Shown here: piece after piece, positions 24,550-33,514 of the stretch
Position numbering within the stretch: the first letter of the stretch is position 1
How the letters are laid out: each line of letters opens with the position of its first letter
Assembly: GCF_004683905.1 (NCBI RefSeq)
Contig: NZ_CP038438.1
Span: 5,146,001 to 5,210,000 of the forward strand
Source of the DNA: Pseudomonas fluorescens
Lineage (GTDB): Bacteria > Pseudomonadota > Gammaproteobacteria > Pseudomonadales > Pseudomonadaceae
Reading direction: 5' to 3'
DNA length: 64,000 nt
Program-made: the position numbers and the translations under genes
The notes under the pieces: generated by a model
What the model saw: only the letters and a program-made list of their open reading frames with translations
What the model was told of the DNA's origin: nothing
Databases searched by the model: none

Positions 24550-27114
24550 TCAGTCGAAAACGATTTCGTCGTTCACGACCTTGCCGGTTGCTGTATCGCC
24601 CGGCAGGAAATGCCCCGACAGGATCAACTGCGCCAACGGGTTTTCGATCCAGCGCTGGATCGCACGTTTGAGTGGACGTGCGCCATAAACCGGGTCGTAA
24701 CCCACGGCAATCAGCTTGTCCATCGCTTCCGGACTCAGTTCCAGCTTCAGCTCGCGCTCGGCCAGACGACTGCGCAGACGGCCCAGCTGGATCTCGGTAA
24801 TGCCCGCGATCTGATCCCGCGCCAGTGGCTCGAAGATCACTACTTCGTCGACCCGGTTGATGAACTCGGGACGGAAGTGCGACGTCAGCGCGTCCATCAC
24901 CGCTGCACGCTGGGCCTCACGATCACCGACCAGTTCCTGGATCTGCGACGAACCGAGGTTCGAGGTCATGACGATCACGGTATTGCGGAAATCCACCGTG
25001 CGTCCGTGGCTGTCGGTCAGCCGTCCATCCTCAAGCACTTGCAGCAGGATGTTGAATACATCCGGATGCGCCTTCTCGACCTCGTCCAGCAGGATCACCG
25101 AGTAAGGCTTGCGACGTACCGCTTCGGTCAGGTAACCGCCCTCCTCGTAACCCACGTAGCCTGGTGGCGCCCCGATCAGCCGCGCCACGGAATGTTTCTC
25201 CATGAACTCGGACATGTCGATCCGCACCATTGCCTCTTCGGTATCAAAGAGGAATTCGGCCAGCGCCTTGCACAGCTCGGTTTTACCGACACCGGTCGGG
25301 CCGAGGAACATGAACGAGCCGCTCGGACGATTCGGATCCGCCAGTCCGGCGCGCGAGCGCCGTACCGCGTTGGCGACCGCAACCACCGCCTCGTCCTGAC
25401 CAATTACACGCTGATGCAACAGGCTTTCCATCTTCATCAGCTTGTCGCGCTCGCCTTCGAGCATTTTCGACACCGGAATACCGGTCCACTTCGAAACGAC
25501 TTCGGCGATTTCCTCTTCGGTCACCTTGCTGCGCAGCAACTGGTTTTCGCTCTTGCCGTGCTGGTCGACCATTTGCAGGCTGCGCTCCAGATCCGGGATC
25601 ACCCCGTACTGCAATTCGGCCATGCGGTTGAGATCGCCTTTACGGCGCGCCGCTTCCAGCTCCTGACGCGACTGCTCGATCTTTTGCTGAATCTGCGCCG
25701 AACCCTGTACCTCGGCTTTTTCCGAGTTCCAGATTTCTTCCAGATCCGAGTACTCACGCTCGAGACGGACGATTTCTTCCTGGAGTTTTTCCAGGCGTTT
25801 CATCGCCGCTTCATCGCTTTCTTTCTTCAGTGCCTGAGATTCAACCTTGAGCTGAATCAGGCGACGCTCCAGACGATCCAGCACTTCCGGCTTGGAGTCG
25901 ATCTCCATGCGGATACGGCTGGCGGCCTCGTCGATCAGGTCGATGGCCTTGTCCGGCAACTGCCGATCCGTGATGTAACGATGGCTGAGCTTGGCCGCGG
26001 CGATAATCGCGCCGTCGGTGATCGCCACTTTATGGTGAACCTCATAACGCTCCTTGAGGCCACGCAGGATGGCGATGGTGTCTTCTTCACTCGGCTCGTC
26101 CACCAGGACTTTCTGGAAACGCCGCTCAAGCGCCGCATCCTTCTCTATATATTGGCGGTACTCGTTAAGCGTGGTTGCGCCGACGCAGTGCAGCTCACCG
26201 CGCGCCAGTGCCGGTTTGAGCATGTTGCCAGCATCCATCGAGCCTTCGCCCTTACCGGCGCCGACCATGGTGTGCAATTCGTCGATGAACAGAATGATCT
26301 GCCCTTCCTGCTTCGACAGCTCATTGAGCAGGGCTTTCAGGCGCTCTTCGAACTCACCGCGATACTTGGCACCGGCAATCAGCGCGCCCATGTCCAGCGA
26401 CAGCAGACGTTTGCCCTTGAGGCCGTCCGGCACTTCGCCGTTGATGATGCGCTGGGCCAGACCTTCGGCAATCGCGGTTTTACCCACGCCAGGTTCACCG
26501 ATCAGCACCGGGTTGTTCTTGGTGCGACGCTGCAGAACCTGAATGGTGCGGCGAATTTCGTCGTCACGGCCGATCACCGGATCGAGCTTGCCTTCTTCGG
26601 CACGCTTGGTCAGGTCGACAGTGTATTTGTCCAGCGCCTGACGCGACTCTTCGTGGTTGGCGTCATTTACCGCCTCACCACCGCGCAGGTTGTTGATCGC
26701 GTTTTCCAGGGCTTTCTTGCTCACGCCCTGGCCGAGCAGCAGTTTGCCGAGCTTGCTGTTCTCGTCCATCGCGGCGAGCAGCACCAGCTCGCTGGAAATG
26801 AACTGGTCGCCCTTCTGCTGGGCCAGGCGATCAGCCTGATTGAGCAGGCGCGCCAGATCCTGCGACATGTTGACGTCGCCGGTCGGGTTCTGGATTTTCG
26901 GTAATTGGTCGAGCTCTTTGGTCAGCTCTTTGCGCAAGCTGTTGACGTCGAAGCCGACTTGCATCAACAGGGGTTTGATCGAACCACCCTGCTGTTCAAG
27001 CATGGCCTGCATCAAGTGCGCCGGCTCGATGGCCGGATGATCGTGGCCAACGGCCAGGGATTGGGCGTCGGACAACGCCAACTGTAATTTGCTGGTTAAA
27101 CGGTCTATACGCAT
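24550..27114 (-). CDS. clpB: ClpB, ATP-dependent disaggregase
   Basis: A cytoplasmic AAA+ chaperone that, with DnaK, pulls polypeptides out of aggregates after heat shock. It has 854 residues: an N-domain with two Clp repeats (1-145), NBD1 with Walker A GEPGVGKT near 205, a coiled-coil middle domain (about 410-525, rich in Glu, Arg, Leu and Gln) that sets it apart from ClpA and ClpC, NBD2 with GPTGVGKT near 605, and the C-terminal D2-small domain. There is no IGF/L loop, so it does not partner with ClpP. A sigma-32 promoter lies upstream. Confidence 0.98.
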   Translation of the reverse strand: MRIDRLTSKLQLALSDAQSLAVGHDHPAIEPAHLMQAMLEQQGGSIKPLLMQVGFDVNSLRKELTKELDQLPKIQNPTGDVNMSQDLARLLNQADRLAQQKGDQFISSELVLLAAMDENSKLGKLLLGQGVSKKALENAINNLRGGEAVNDANHEESRQALDKYTVDLTKRAEEGKLDPVIGRDDEIRRTIQVLQRRTKNNPVLIGEPGVGKTAIAEGLAQRIINGEVPDGLKGKRLLSLDMGALIAGAKYRGEFEERLKALLNELSKQEGQIILFIDELHTMVGAGKGEGSMDAGNMLKPALARGELHCVGATTLNEYRQYIEKDAALERRFQKVLVDEPSEEDTIAILRGLKERYEVHHKVAITDGAIIAAAKLSHRYITDRQLPDKAIDLIDEAASRIRMEIDSKPEVLDRLERRLIQLKVESQALKKESDEAAMKRLEKLQEEIVRLEREYSDLEEIWNSEKAEVQGSAQIQQKIEQSRQELEAARRKGDLNRMAELQYGVIPDLERSLQMVDQHGKSENQLLRSKVTEEEIAEVVSKWTGIPVSKMLEGERDKLMKMESLLHQRVIGQDEAVVAVANAVRRSRAGLADPNRPSGSFMFLGPTGVGKTELCKALAEFLFDTEEAMVRIDMSEFMEKHSVARLIGAPPGYVGYEEGGYLTEAVRRKPYSVILLDEVEKAHPDVFNILLQVLEDGRLTDSHGRTVDFRNTVIVMTSNLGSSQIQELVGDREAQRAAVMDALTSHFRPEFINRVDEVVIFEPLARDQIAGITEIQLGRLRSRLAERELKLELSPEAMDKLIAVGYDPVYGARPLKRAIQRWIENPLAQLILSGHFLPGDTATGKVVNDEIVFD

Positions 27115-27187
27115 GGGGTCACCTTCCTTTTGAGCAGGCCGGACCTAAAAACCATCCTGAATAAAGAAACCTGCCAGATACCACTGT

Positions 27188-27215
27188 AGATGCGGTCGAT
27201 TCTGGGAGATTCAAG
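27188..27215 (-). promoter_or_regulatory. Sigma-32 (heat-shock) promoter of clpB
   Basis: The minus strand reads CTTGAA (27215-27210), 14 bases, then CCGCATCT (27195-27188), with one mismatch to the CCCCATNT consensus. It lies about 75 bases upstream of the clpB start, inside the short gap before pgeF. Confidence 0.75.
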
Positions 27216-27245
27216 CGTCAGCGAGTTGATTCAGGTCAGGCAAGT

Positions 27246-27968
27246 CTAGCGGGTGAGCCAGACAAGGGAGGCGAAACGGCCAGTGCGCGACGCACGGCGG
27301 TAAGAAAAGAAGCGCGGGTCGGTCACGGTGCAGAAACCGCCGCCATAAACCGCAGTGACACCGCGTTCAGCCAGGCGCAGGCGCGCCAGCAGGTAGATGT
27401 CGGCCATGAACTTGCCAGCATTGTGGCTGGGCACGAAGGCTGCTGCCGCTTCCGGCAATTGATTGACAAAGACTTCGCGTACTTCCGGGCCGACTTCAAA
27501 GGCTTTCGGGCCAATGGCCGGGCCGAGCCAGACCAGTACGTCCGCCGCAGCGGTGTCGAGATGATCGAGAGTGGCTTCCAGTACGCCCGCCGCCAAACCG
27601 CGCCAACCGGCGTGAGCCGCCGCGACGCGAGTACCGGCACGGTTGCAGAACAATGCCGGCAGACAATCTGCGGTCATCGCCGTGCAGGCAATCCCGGGAG
27701 TCGCCGTCCAACTGGCATCGGCGGTGGCAACCACGCCCGGATCAGCATGGGCCACGGCAATCCCGTGTACTTGCTGCAACCAGGCAGGCTGTATAGAGAA
27801 GTGTTCGGTCAGACGCCGACGATTCTCGGCGACTGCATCCGGGCGATCATCGACATGATCACCCAGATTGAGGCTGTCGAACGGTGCCTCGCTGACACCC
27901 CCCTCGCGGGTGGTGACACAGGCCCTGACGCTGGCCGGCGCAGGCCAGTCCGGCGTCAGCCAGTTCAT
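27246..27968 (-). CDS. pgeF: PgeF (YfiH), peptidoglycan editing factor
   Basis: A multicopper-polyphenol-oxidase-like (laccase domain, COG1496) protein. E. coli PgeF removes misincorporated L-Ser from muropeptide precursors; purine nucleosidase-type activities are also reported in the family. It has 240 residues, with signature segments LQQVHG near 65, MTADCLPALF near 98, AAHAGWRGLAAGVLE near 118 (metal-site Cys and His) and GGGFCT near 213. Its start codon overlaps the end of rluD, so it is the second gene of an rluD-pgeF unit. Confidence 0.92.
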   Translation of the reverse strand: MNWLTPDWPAPASVRACVTTREGGVSEAPFDSLNLGDHVDDRPDAVAENRRRLTEHFSIQPAWLQQVHGIAVAHADPGVVATADASWTATPGIACTAMTADCLPALFCNRAGTRVAAAHAGWRGLAAGVLEATLDHLDTAAADVLVWLGPAIGPKAFEVGPEVREVFVNQLPEAAAAFVPSHNAGKFMADIYLLARLRLAERGVTAVYGGGFCTVTDPRFFSYRRASRTGRFASLVWLTR

Positions 27969-28927
27969 CCGACGAATGCCTCGCGATCCTGCTTGAGCAG
28001 GGTCAGCAGCCAGACGAAATCTTCCGGCAGCGGCGATTCCCAGCTCATGCGCTCACCGGTGGTCGGATGATCCAGCTCGAGGAAACGTGCGTGCAGGGCC
28101 TGACGCGGGAAGTGCTTGAGCGACTCGACCATGGTCGGGTTCGCGGCAGGCGGAATGCGGAAACGACCGCCGTACGCCGGGTCGCCGACCAACGGGAAGT
28201 TGATGTGCGACATGTGCACGCGAATCTGGTGGGTGCGGCCGGTTTCCAGTTTGACCCGCACATGCGTGTGGGACCGGAAACGCTCCAGCACGCGGTAGTG
28301 ACTGACGGCCGGCTTGCCGCCTTCCATCACTGCCATGCGCTGGCGCTGCTGACCATGACGGCCGATCGGGGCGTTGATCTTGCCCCCGGCGGTCACGACA
28401 CCGATCACGATGCACTCGTAGATCCGGCTGACGCTGCGGCTTTGCAGTTGGGCAACGAGCTTGGTCTGCGCCTGAATGGTCTTGGCCACCACCATCAGAC
28501 CGGTGGTGTCCTTGTCCAGACGATGCACGATACCGGCGCGCGGGACATTGATGATGTCCGGCACATGGTGCAGCAAGGCATTGAGCAAGGTGCCATCGGC
28601 GTGGCCGGCAGCCGGGTGCACCACCAGGCCCGCAGGCTTGTTGATCACCAGGATGTCGTCGTCTTCATAGACGATGTCGAGCTCGATGTCCTGGGCGATC
28701 CACTCGCCCTGGGCTTCCTGCTCGGCAGTCAGCTCAAGGATGGCACCGCCGTGCACGATGTCGCGCGGGCGGATGACCGCCCCGTCCACAGTCAGGCGAC
28801 CTTCTTTGATCCAGGCGGAAAGGCGCGAGCGTGAGTGCTCAGCGAAGAGTTGGGCGGCGACTTGATCGAGGCGTTGGCCGCCCAAATCGGACGGCACCTC
28901 TGCGCGAAGTTCAATTTTATCGGACAT
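27965..28927 (-). CDS. rluD: RluD, 23S rRNA pseudouridine synthase
   Basis: Makes pseudouridines 1911, 1915 and 1917 in helix 69 of 23S rRNA, which is important for ribosome assembly. It has 320 residues: an N-terminal S4 RNA-binding domain (about 18-75) and a catalytic domain with the RluA-family motif IVHRLDKDTTGLMVVAK, whose Asp near residue 139 is the nucleophile. I chose the ATG at 28927 (MSDKIELRAEV); a GTG at 28948 would add seven residues. It is divergent from bamD, the arrangement usual in Proteobacteria, and overlaps pgeF by four bases. Confidence 0.96.
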   Translation of the reverse strand: MSDKIELRAEVPSDLGGQRLDQVAAQLFAEHSRSRLSAWIKEGRLTVDGAVIRPRDIVHGGAILELTAEQEAQGEWIAQDIELDIVYEDDDILVINKPAGLVVHPAAGHADGTLLNALLHHVPDIINVPRAGIVHRLDKDTTGLMVVAKTIQAQTKLVAQLQSRSVSRIYECIVIGVVTAGGKINAPIGRHGQQRQRMAVMEGGKPAVSHYRVLERFRSHTHVRVKLETGRTHQIRVHMSHINFPLVGDPAYGGRFRIPPAANPTMVESLKHFPRQALHARFLELDHPTTGERMSWESPLPEDFVWLLTLLKQDREAFVG

Positions 28928-29078
28928 GCTCTGACTGGGCGTCGGCACAGCCTTTGGTTTCGGCTGCGCGCTTGTGGTTAAATACGGCGTCTTTTGCCCC
29001 GAGGCTTTTCAACGGGGCGCTCATCATAACAGGACGGCCCCGCCCAAGACAGCGGCCGTCATAGGGACGCAAGCCGCC

Positions 29079-30101
29079 ATGCAAGTGAAACACCTGCTGC
29101 TGATCGCCATCCTCGCATTGACCGCTGCTTGCTCATCGAAGGAAGTCGTAGACGAAAACCTCAGCGAAGCCGAGCTGTATCAGCAGGCTCAGACTGACCT
29201 GGACAACAACAGCTACACCAGCGCCACAGCCAAGCTGAAGGCCTTGGAGTCGCGTTATCCGTTCGGTCGCTACGCCGATCAGGCACAGCTGGAGTTGATC
29301 TACGCCAACTACAAGAACGCCGAACCGGAAGCTGCAAAGTCCGCCGCCGAGCGTTTCATTCGTTTGCATCCGCAGCATCCGAACGTGGATTACGCGTACT
29401 ACTTGAAAGGTCTGACCTCTTTCGACCAGGACGTCGGCCTGCTGGCGCGCTTCCTGCCGCTGGACATGACCAAGCGTGACCCGGGCGCTGCCCGCGACTC
29501 GTACAACGAGTTCGCACAGCTGACCAGCCGCTACCCGAACAGCCGCTACGCGCCGGACGCCAAGCAGCGCATGATCTACCTGCGCAACCTGCTGGCGGCC
29601 TACGAAATCCACGTAGCCGACTACTACCTGACTCGTCAGGCCTACGTCGCCGCCGCCAACCGTGGCCGTTATGTAGTGGAAAACTTCCAGGAAACCCCAT
29701 CGGTCGGCGACGGCCTGGCGGTGATGACCGAGGCTTACCAGCGTCTGCACCTGGACGATCTGGCCGCCACCAGTCTGGAAACCCTGAAGCTCAACTACCC
29801 GAACCACCCAAGCCTGCAGGACGGTCAGTTCGTGCCATCGGTCGCCGAAGCCGACAACCGTTCGTTCCTGAGCAAGGCGACGCTGGGCCTGATCGAATCG
29901 CGTCCACCGCTGCCGCCGGGAGAAACCCGCGCCAATCAGGACGTGCAGAAGCAGTTCCAGGACGCGAAAGACGCAATCCCGAACGAGCTCAAGCCTAAAG
30001 ACGAAAACGGTGACGTGATCGAGGAAGAACATCACGAGGCTGAGGGCAACAACGATGACCGTTCGTGGTTCAGCTACATGACCTTCGGCGTGTTCGACTG
30101 A
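29079..30101 (+). CDS. bamD: BamD, outer-membrane assembly lipoprotein
   Basis: Essential lipoprotein of the BAM complex that receives unfolded outer-membrane proteins with BamA. The ATG at 29079 starts a lipoprotein signal MQVKHLLLIAILALTAAC; the lipobox LTAAC gives lipidation at Cys18. TPR-like repeats follow (AELYQQAQTDLDNNSYTSA, then LKALESRYPFGRYADQAQ). The length, 340 residues, is longer than the E. coli protein (245), with a charged Glu/Asp/His-rich C-terminal extension common in pseudomonads. GGGA lies upstream. LspA encoded at 42.5 kb processes it. Confidence 0.96.
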   Translation: MQVKHLLLIAILALTAACSSKEVVDENLSEAELYQQAQTDLDNNSYTSATAKLKALESRYPFGRYADQAQLELIYANYKNAEPEAAKSAAERFIRLHPQHPNVDYAYYLKGLTSFDQDVGLLARFLPLDMTKRDPGAARDSYNEFAQLTSRYPNSRYAPDAKQRMIYLRNLLAAYEIHVADYYLTRQAYVAAANRGRYVVENFQETPSVGDGLAVMTEAYQRLHLDDLAATSLETLKLNYPNHPSLQDGQFVPSVAEADNRSFLSKATLGLIESRPPLPPGETRANQDVQKQFQDAKDAIPNELKPKDENGDVIEEEHHEAEGNNDDRSWFSYMTFGVFD

Positions 30102-30115
30102 TCACACCGGCGGCA

Positions 30116-30147
30116 CAAAAAAGGGAGATCTGCGGATCTCCCTTTTT
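30116..30147 (+). terminator. Rho-independent terminator of bamD
   Basis: Ten-base stem AAGGGAGATC / GATCTCCCTT followed by a T-run; the A-run before the stem could make it work on both strands. Confidence 0.9.
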
Positions 30148-30227
30148 CATTGCCGGGCGTTAATAGTCTGTGCGCCTGACGACTCCTTGGCTAAACTGCC
30201 GAATCATTAGCCGAAAAGCCGCCCATC

Positions 30228-30461
30228 ATGCTTCGTTTACTGTTCTGGATTGTCCTGATTTTCGCTGCGGTATGGCTGTGGCGCAAATTCAAGGCGCCCT
30301 CCGCGTCTGCCCAATCGCCCCGCGAGCAAGACGCCGCGCCGATGGTGCGTTGCGCTCACTGCGGCGTGCACCTGCCGCGCGATCGCGCGCTGAACCTTCA
30401 GCAACAATGGTATTGCAGCCAGGCTCACCTTGAGCAAGGCCCAGGCACCAGTGATCGCTGA
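30228..30461 (+). CDS. Small zinc-ribbon membrane protein (PP0621 type)
   Basis: A 77-residue protein with one N-terminal membrane helix (LLFWIVLIFAAVWLWRKF), then CAHCGVHLPRDRALNLQQQWYCSQAHLE, a Cys2-Cys-His pattern that could bind one zinc. I recognise it as the PP0621 family found before pilS in pseudomonads. It overlaps the start region of pilS, so the two are co-transcribed. Its function is unknown; a link to PilS in the membrane is only suggested by position. Confidence 0.8.
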   Translation: MLRLLFWIVLIFAAVWLWRKFKAPSASAQSPREQDAAPMVRCAHCGVHLPRDRALNLQQQWYCSQAHLEQGPGTSDR

Positions 30462-32040
30462 GGCCGCCAACGCCGACCGTAAACAGGCGCAGCGCCTGCT
30501 GCGCCTCTATCATCTCTACCGTTTAAGCGTCGGCATCACCCTGGTGCTGCTGATCTCCAGCAACATGGACAACCGCCTGCTGACGTCAGCCGACGACGAT
30601 CTGCTGCGCAGCGGCAGTTGGTTGTATCTGGTGCTGAACATTCTGCTGGTGGTGTTCCTGGAGAACACCCGCCGCCCGGCGCAGTTGTTCACCCTGGCCT
30701 TGGTCGATGTGCTGTTGCTGTGCAGTCTGTTCTACGCGGCGGGCGGCGTGGCCAGCGCCATCGGCAACCTGCTGATTGTCTCGGTGGCGATCGCCAACAC
30801 CCTGCTGCGCCGGCGCATCGGCCTGCTGATTGCCGCCATCGGCGCACTCGGCATAGTCGGCTCCAGCTTTCTGCTGGGCTTCAGTCACCCCCTGAGCGCC
30901 AATGACTATCTGCAAGCCGGGACCCTCGGCGCTTTGTGTTTTGCCGCATCGTTGCTGGTCCAGGGCCTGATCCGGCGTCTGGAAGTCAGCGAAAATCTCG
31001 CCGAACAGCGTGCCAGCGAAGTCACCAGTCTTGAAGCCCTCAACGCCCTGATTCTGCAACGCATGCGCACCGGCATCCTGGTACTCGACGAACAGCGCCG
31101 GGTACAGCTGGCCAATCACAGCGCGAAAAATCTGTTGGCCCAGTCGCATCTTGAAGGGCATTTGATCAGCGACTACTCGCCGGCATTAGTCGAGCGTCTG
31201 CAGCTGTGGCTGAGCAACCCGACCCTGCGCCCGCAGAGTCTGAAGATCCCCGGCAACGGCCTGGAACTGCAACCCAGCTTCATCGCCCTCGACCAGAGTC
31301 CCAACCAGCAAACCCTGGTGTTCCTCGAAGATCTGGCGCAAATCGCTCAGCAAGCCCAGCAGCTCAAACTCGCCGCACTGGGGCGTCTGACTGCCGGCAT
31401 CTCCCATGAAATCCGCAATCCACTGGGCGCCATCAGTCATGCCGCGCAGCTATTGGCGGAGTCCGAGGAACTCGATAGCGCCGATCGGCGTCTGACGCAG
31501 ATCATTCAAGACCACTCCCGCCGCATGAACCGAGTCATCGAAAACGTCCTGCAACTGTCGCGCCGCCAGCAAAGCGCTCCGCAACGGCTGGATCTCAAAC
31601 CGTGGCTGGAACACTTTGTTGCCGAGAGCCGCGAGCAGGCGAGCGAGCGCCAGTCGATTCATTTGCGGATCAATTCCGGGGACTTCATCACGTTGATGGA
31701 TCCCGACCAGCTCACGCAGATTCTCGACAATCTGTTACGCAACGGCTGGCGGCACAGCGTTCTGCTGCACCAGCAGGCCGAAGTCTGGCTGGCGCTGTTC
31801 GTCGACCCCGACAGCCAGCTGGCGGTGCTCGAAGTACAGGACAACGGCCCCGGTGTGCCGTCCGATCAGCAGGCGCATCTGTTCGAACCGTTCTTCACCA
31901 CCAGCAGCCAAGGCACCGGCCTTGGGCTTTATCTGTCCCGTGAGCTGTGCGAAAGCAACCAGGCGCGCCTAGACTTCAAACCACGCCAAGGCGGCGGCTG
32001 CTTTCGCATCACCTTTGCTCACGGACGGAAACAAAGTTGA
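30451..32040 (+). CDS. pilS: PilS, sensor histidine kinase for pilus expression
   Basis: Membrane sensor that controls PilR; in P. aeruginosa it senses pilin level in the inner membrane. It has 529 residues with about six N-terminal membrane segments (residues 25-180), a PAS domain (about 195-300), the H-box ISHEIRNPLGA with the phosphorylated His at 319, and HATPase motifs DNLLRNGWRHS, DNGPGVP and GTGLGLYLS. With the GTG at 30451, His319 matches the known P. aeruginosa position; a TTG at 30430 is the alternative start. Its stop overlaps the pilR TTG start (TTGA). Confidence 0.93.
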   Translation: MIAEAANADRKQAQRLLRLYHLYRLSVGITLVLLISSNMDNRLLTSADDDLLRSGSWLYLVLNILLVVFLENTRRPAQLFTLALVDVLLLCSLFYAAGGVASAIGNLLIVSVAIANTLLRRRIGLLIAAIGALGIVGSSFLLGFSHPLSANDYLQAGTLGALCFAASLLVQGLIRRLEVSENLAEQRASEVTSLEALNALILQRMRTGILVLDEQRRVQLANHSAKNLLAQSHLEGHLISDYSPALVERLQLWLSNPTLRPQSLKIPGNGLELQPSFIALDQSPNQQTLVFLEDLAQIAQQAQQLKLAALGRLTAGISHEIRNPLGAISHAAQLLAESEELDSADRRLTQIIQDHSRRMNRVIENVLQLSRRQQSAPQRLDLKPWLEHFVAESREQASERQSIHLRINSGDFITLMDPDQLTQILDNLLRNGWRHSVLLHQQAEVWLALFVDPDSQLAVLEVQDNGPGVPSDQQAHLFEPFFTTSSQGTGLGLYLSRELCESNQARLDFKPRQGGGCFRITFAHGRKQS

Positions 32041-33383
32041 ACACGAGCCCACGGCAAAAAATCCTCATCGTCGACGACGAACCGGATATCCGCGAACTCC
32101 TGGAAATCACCCTGGGACGGATGAAACTCGACACCTTCAGTGCTCGCAACCTCGGCGAAGCCCAGGCACTGTTGCAGCGCAATGCGTTCGACCTGTGCCT
32201 GACCGACATGCGCCTGCCCGACGGCACGGGGCTGGACCTGGTGCAGCACATCCAGCAACGTCATCCACAACTGCCGGTGGCGATGATCACCGCCTATGGC
32301 AGCCTGGAAACCGCGATCAATGCGCTGAAGGCCGGCGCCTTCGACTTCCTCACCAAGCCGGTTGATCTCACGCGCCTGCGCGAACTGGTCAGCACCGCAC
32401 TGCGCATGCCAGCGGCGGGGGGCGTCGCATCGTCGATAGATCGGCGCCTGCTCGGCGACTCGCAGCCCATGCGCGACCTTCGCAAACAGATCGACAAACT
32501 GGCGCGCAGTCAGGCACCGGTCTACATCAGCGGCGAATCGGGCAGCGGCAAAGAGCTGGTCGCGCGGTTGATCCACGAACAAGGGCCGCGCGCGCAACAG
32601 CCGTTTGTACCCGTCAACTGCGGGGCGATCCCTTCAGAGCTGATGGAGAGCGAATTTTTTGGCCATCGCAAAGGCAGCTTTACCGGCGCGGTGGACGACA
32701 AACCGGGGCTGTTTCAGGCCGCGCACGGCGGCACCCTGTTTCTCGATGAAGTGGCGGATCTGCCGCTGTCGATGCAAGTCAAGCTGCTGCGGGCGATTCA
32801 GGAAAAAGCCGTGCGCAGCGTCGGCGGCCAGCAAGAAACCGTGGTCGATGTGCGCATTCTGTGCGCCACACACAAAGACCTGGAAGCGGAAGTCGCCGCC
32901 GGGCGCTTTCGCCAGGACCTGTATTACCGCTTGAATGTGATCGAACTGCGCGTGCCATCCCTGCGCGAACGGCGCGACGACATCGAAGTGCTGGCCACGC
33001 ACATGCTCCAGCGTCTGGCCAGCAACAGTGGCCAGCCGGCAGCCCAATTGCACCCGCAAGCGCTTGAAGCACTGAAGCGTTATCGTTTTCCCGGAAATGT
33101 GCGAGAACTGGAGAATGTCCTCGAACGCGCGCACACTCTGTGCGAAAACCAGGTGATCGAGGCTGCGGATTTGCGCTTGAGCGAAGGCAATTGCGCAGTC
33201 GAGGACGGCATTGCCGACCTGACGCAGATCGACAACCTTGAAGATTATCTGGAGAACGTCGAGCGCAAACTGATCCTGCAGGCGCTGGAGGAAACGCGCT
33301 GGAATCGTACGGCGGCGGCGCAGCGGTTGAGTTTGTCGTTTCGCTCGATGCGCTACAGGCTGAAGAAACTCGGTCTGGATTGA
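32037..33383 (+). CDS. pilR: PilR, NtrC-family response regulator
   Basis: Sigma-54 enhancer-binding activator of pilA. It has 448 residues: a receiver domain with the phospho-acceptor Asp57 (LTDMRLPDG), an AAA+ domain with Walker A GESGSGKE near 165, the sigma-54 contact loop written GSFTGA rather than GAFTGA, Walker B GGTLFLDEVADL, and a C-terminal Fis-type helix-turn-helix (NRTAAAQRLSLSFRSMRYRL). The TTG start at 32037 overlaps the pilS stop and gives MNTSPRQKILIVDDEPD, which aligns with P. aeruginosa PilR. The likely target is the sigma-54 element before pilA. Confidence 0.95.
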   Translation: MNTSPRQKILIVDDEPDIRELLEITLGRMKLDTFSARNLGEAQALLQRNAFDLCLTDMRLPDGTGLDLVQHIQQRHPQLPVAMITAYGSLETAINALKAGAFDFLTKPVDLTRLRELVSTALRMPAAGGVASSIDRRLLGDSQPMRDLRKQIDKLARSQAPVYISGESGSGKELVARLIHEQGPRAQQPFVPVNCGAIPSELMESEFFGHRKGSFTGAVDDKPGLFQAAHGGTLFLDEVADLPLSMQVKLLRAIQEKAVRSVGGQQETVVDVRILCATHKDLEAEVAAGRFRQDLYYRLNVIELRVPSLRERRDDIEVLATHMLQRLASNSGQPAAQLHPQALEALKRYRFPGNVRELENVLERAHTLCENQVIEAADLRLSEGNCAVEDGIADLTQIDNLEDYLENVERKLILQALEETRWNRTAAAQRLSLSFRSMRYRLKKLGLD

Positions 33384-33389
33384 GGCCCC

Positions 33390-33482
33390 TTCGCGAGCAA
33401 GCCCGCTCCCACAGTAGATCTCGGTTGTTCACACAATTTGTGTTCACCGCAGATCCAATGTGGGAGCGGGCTTGCTCGCGAA
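33390..33482. repeat. REP pair in outward arrangement, GCGGGCTTGCTCGCG type
   Basis: The arms are swapped relative to the standard REPIN: TCGCGAGCAAGCCCGC comes first and GCGGGCTTGCTCGCGA second, separated by about 50 bases. It lies between the convergent genes pilR and thiO. Confidence 0.85.
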
Positions 33483-33514
33483 AGCGCTCTGCCAGCCACC
33501 ATAGAAATATCTGA

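Noticed and set aside
24610..26904. Long plus-strand frame opposite clpB (764 codons)
   Set aside because: Shadow of clpB; no motif and no ribosome site.
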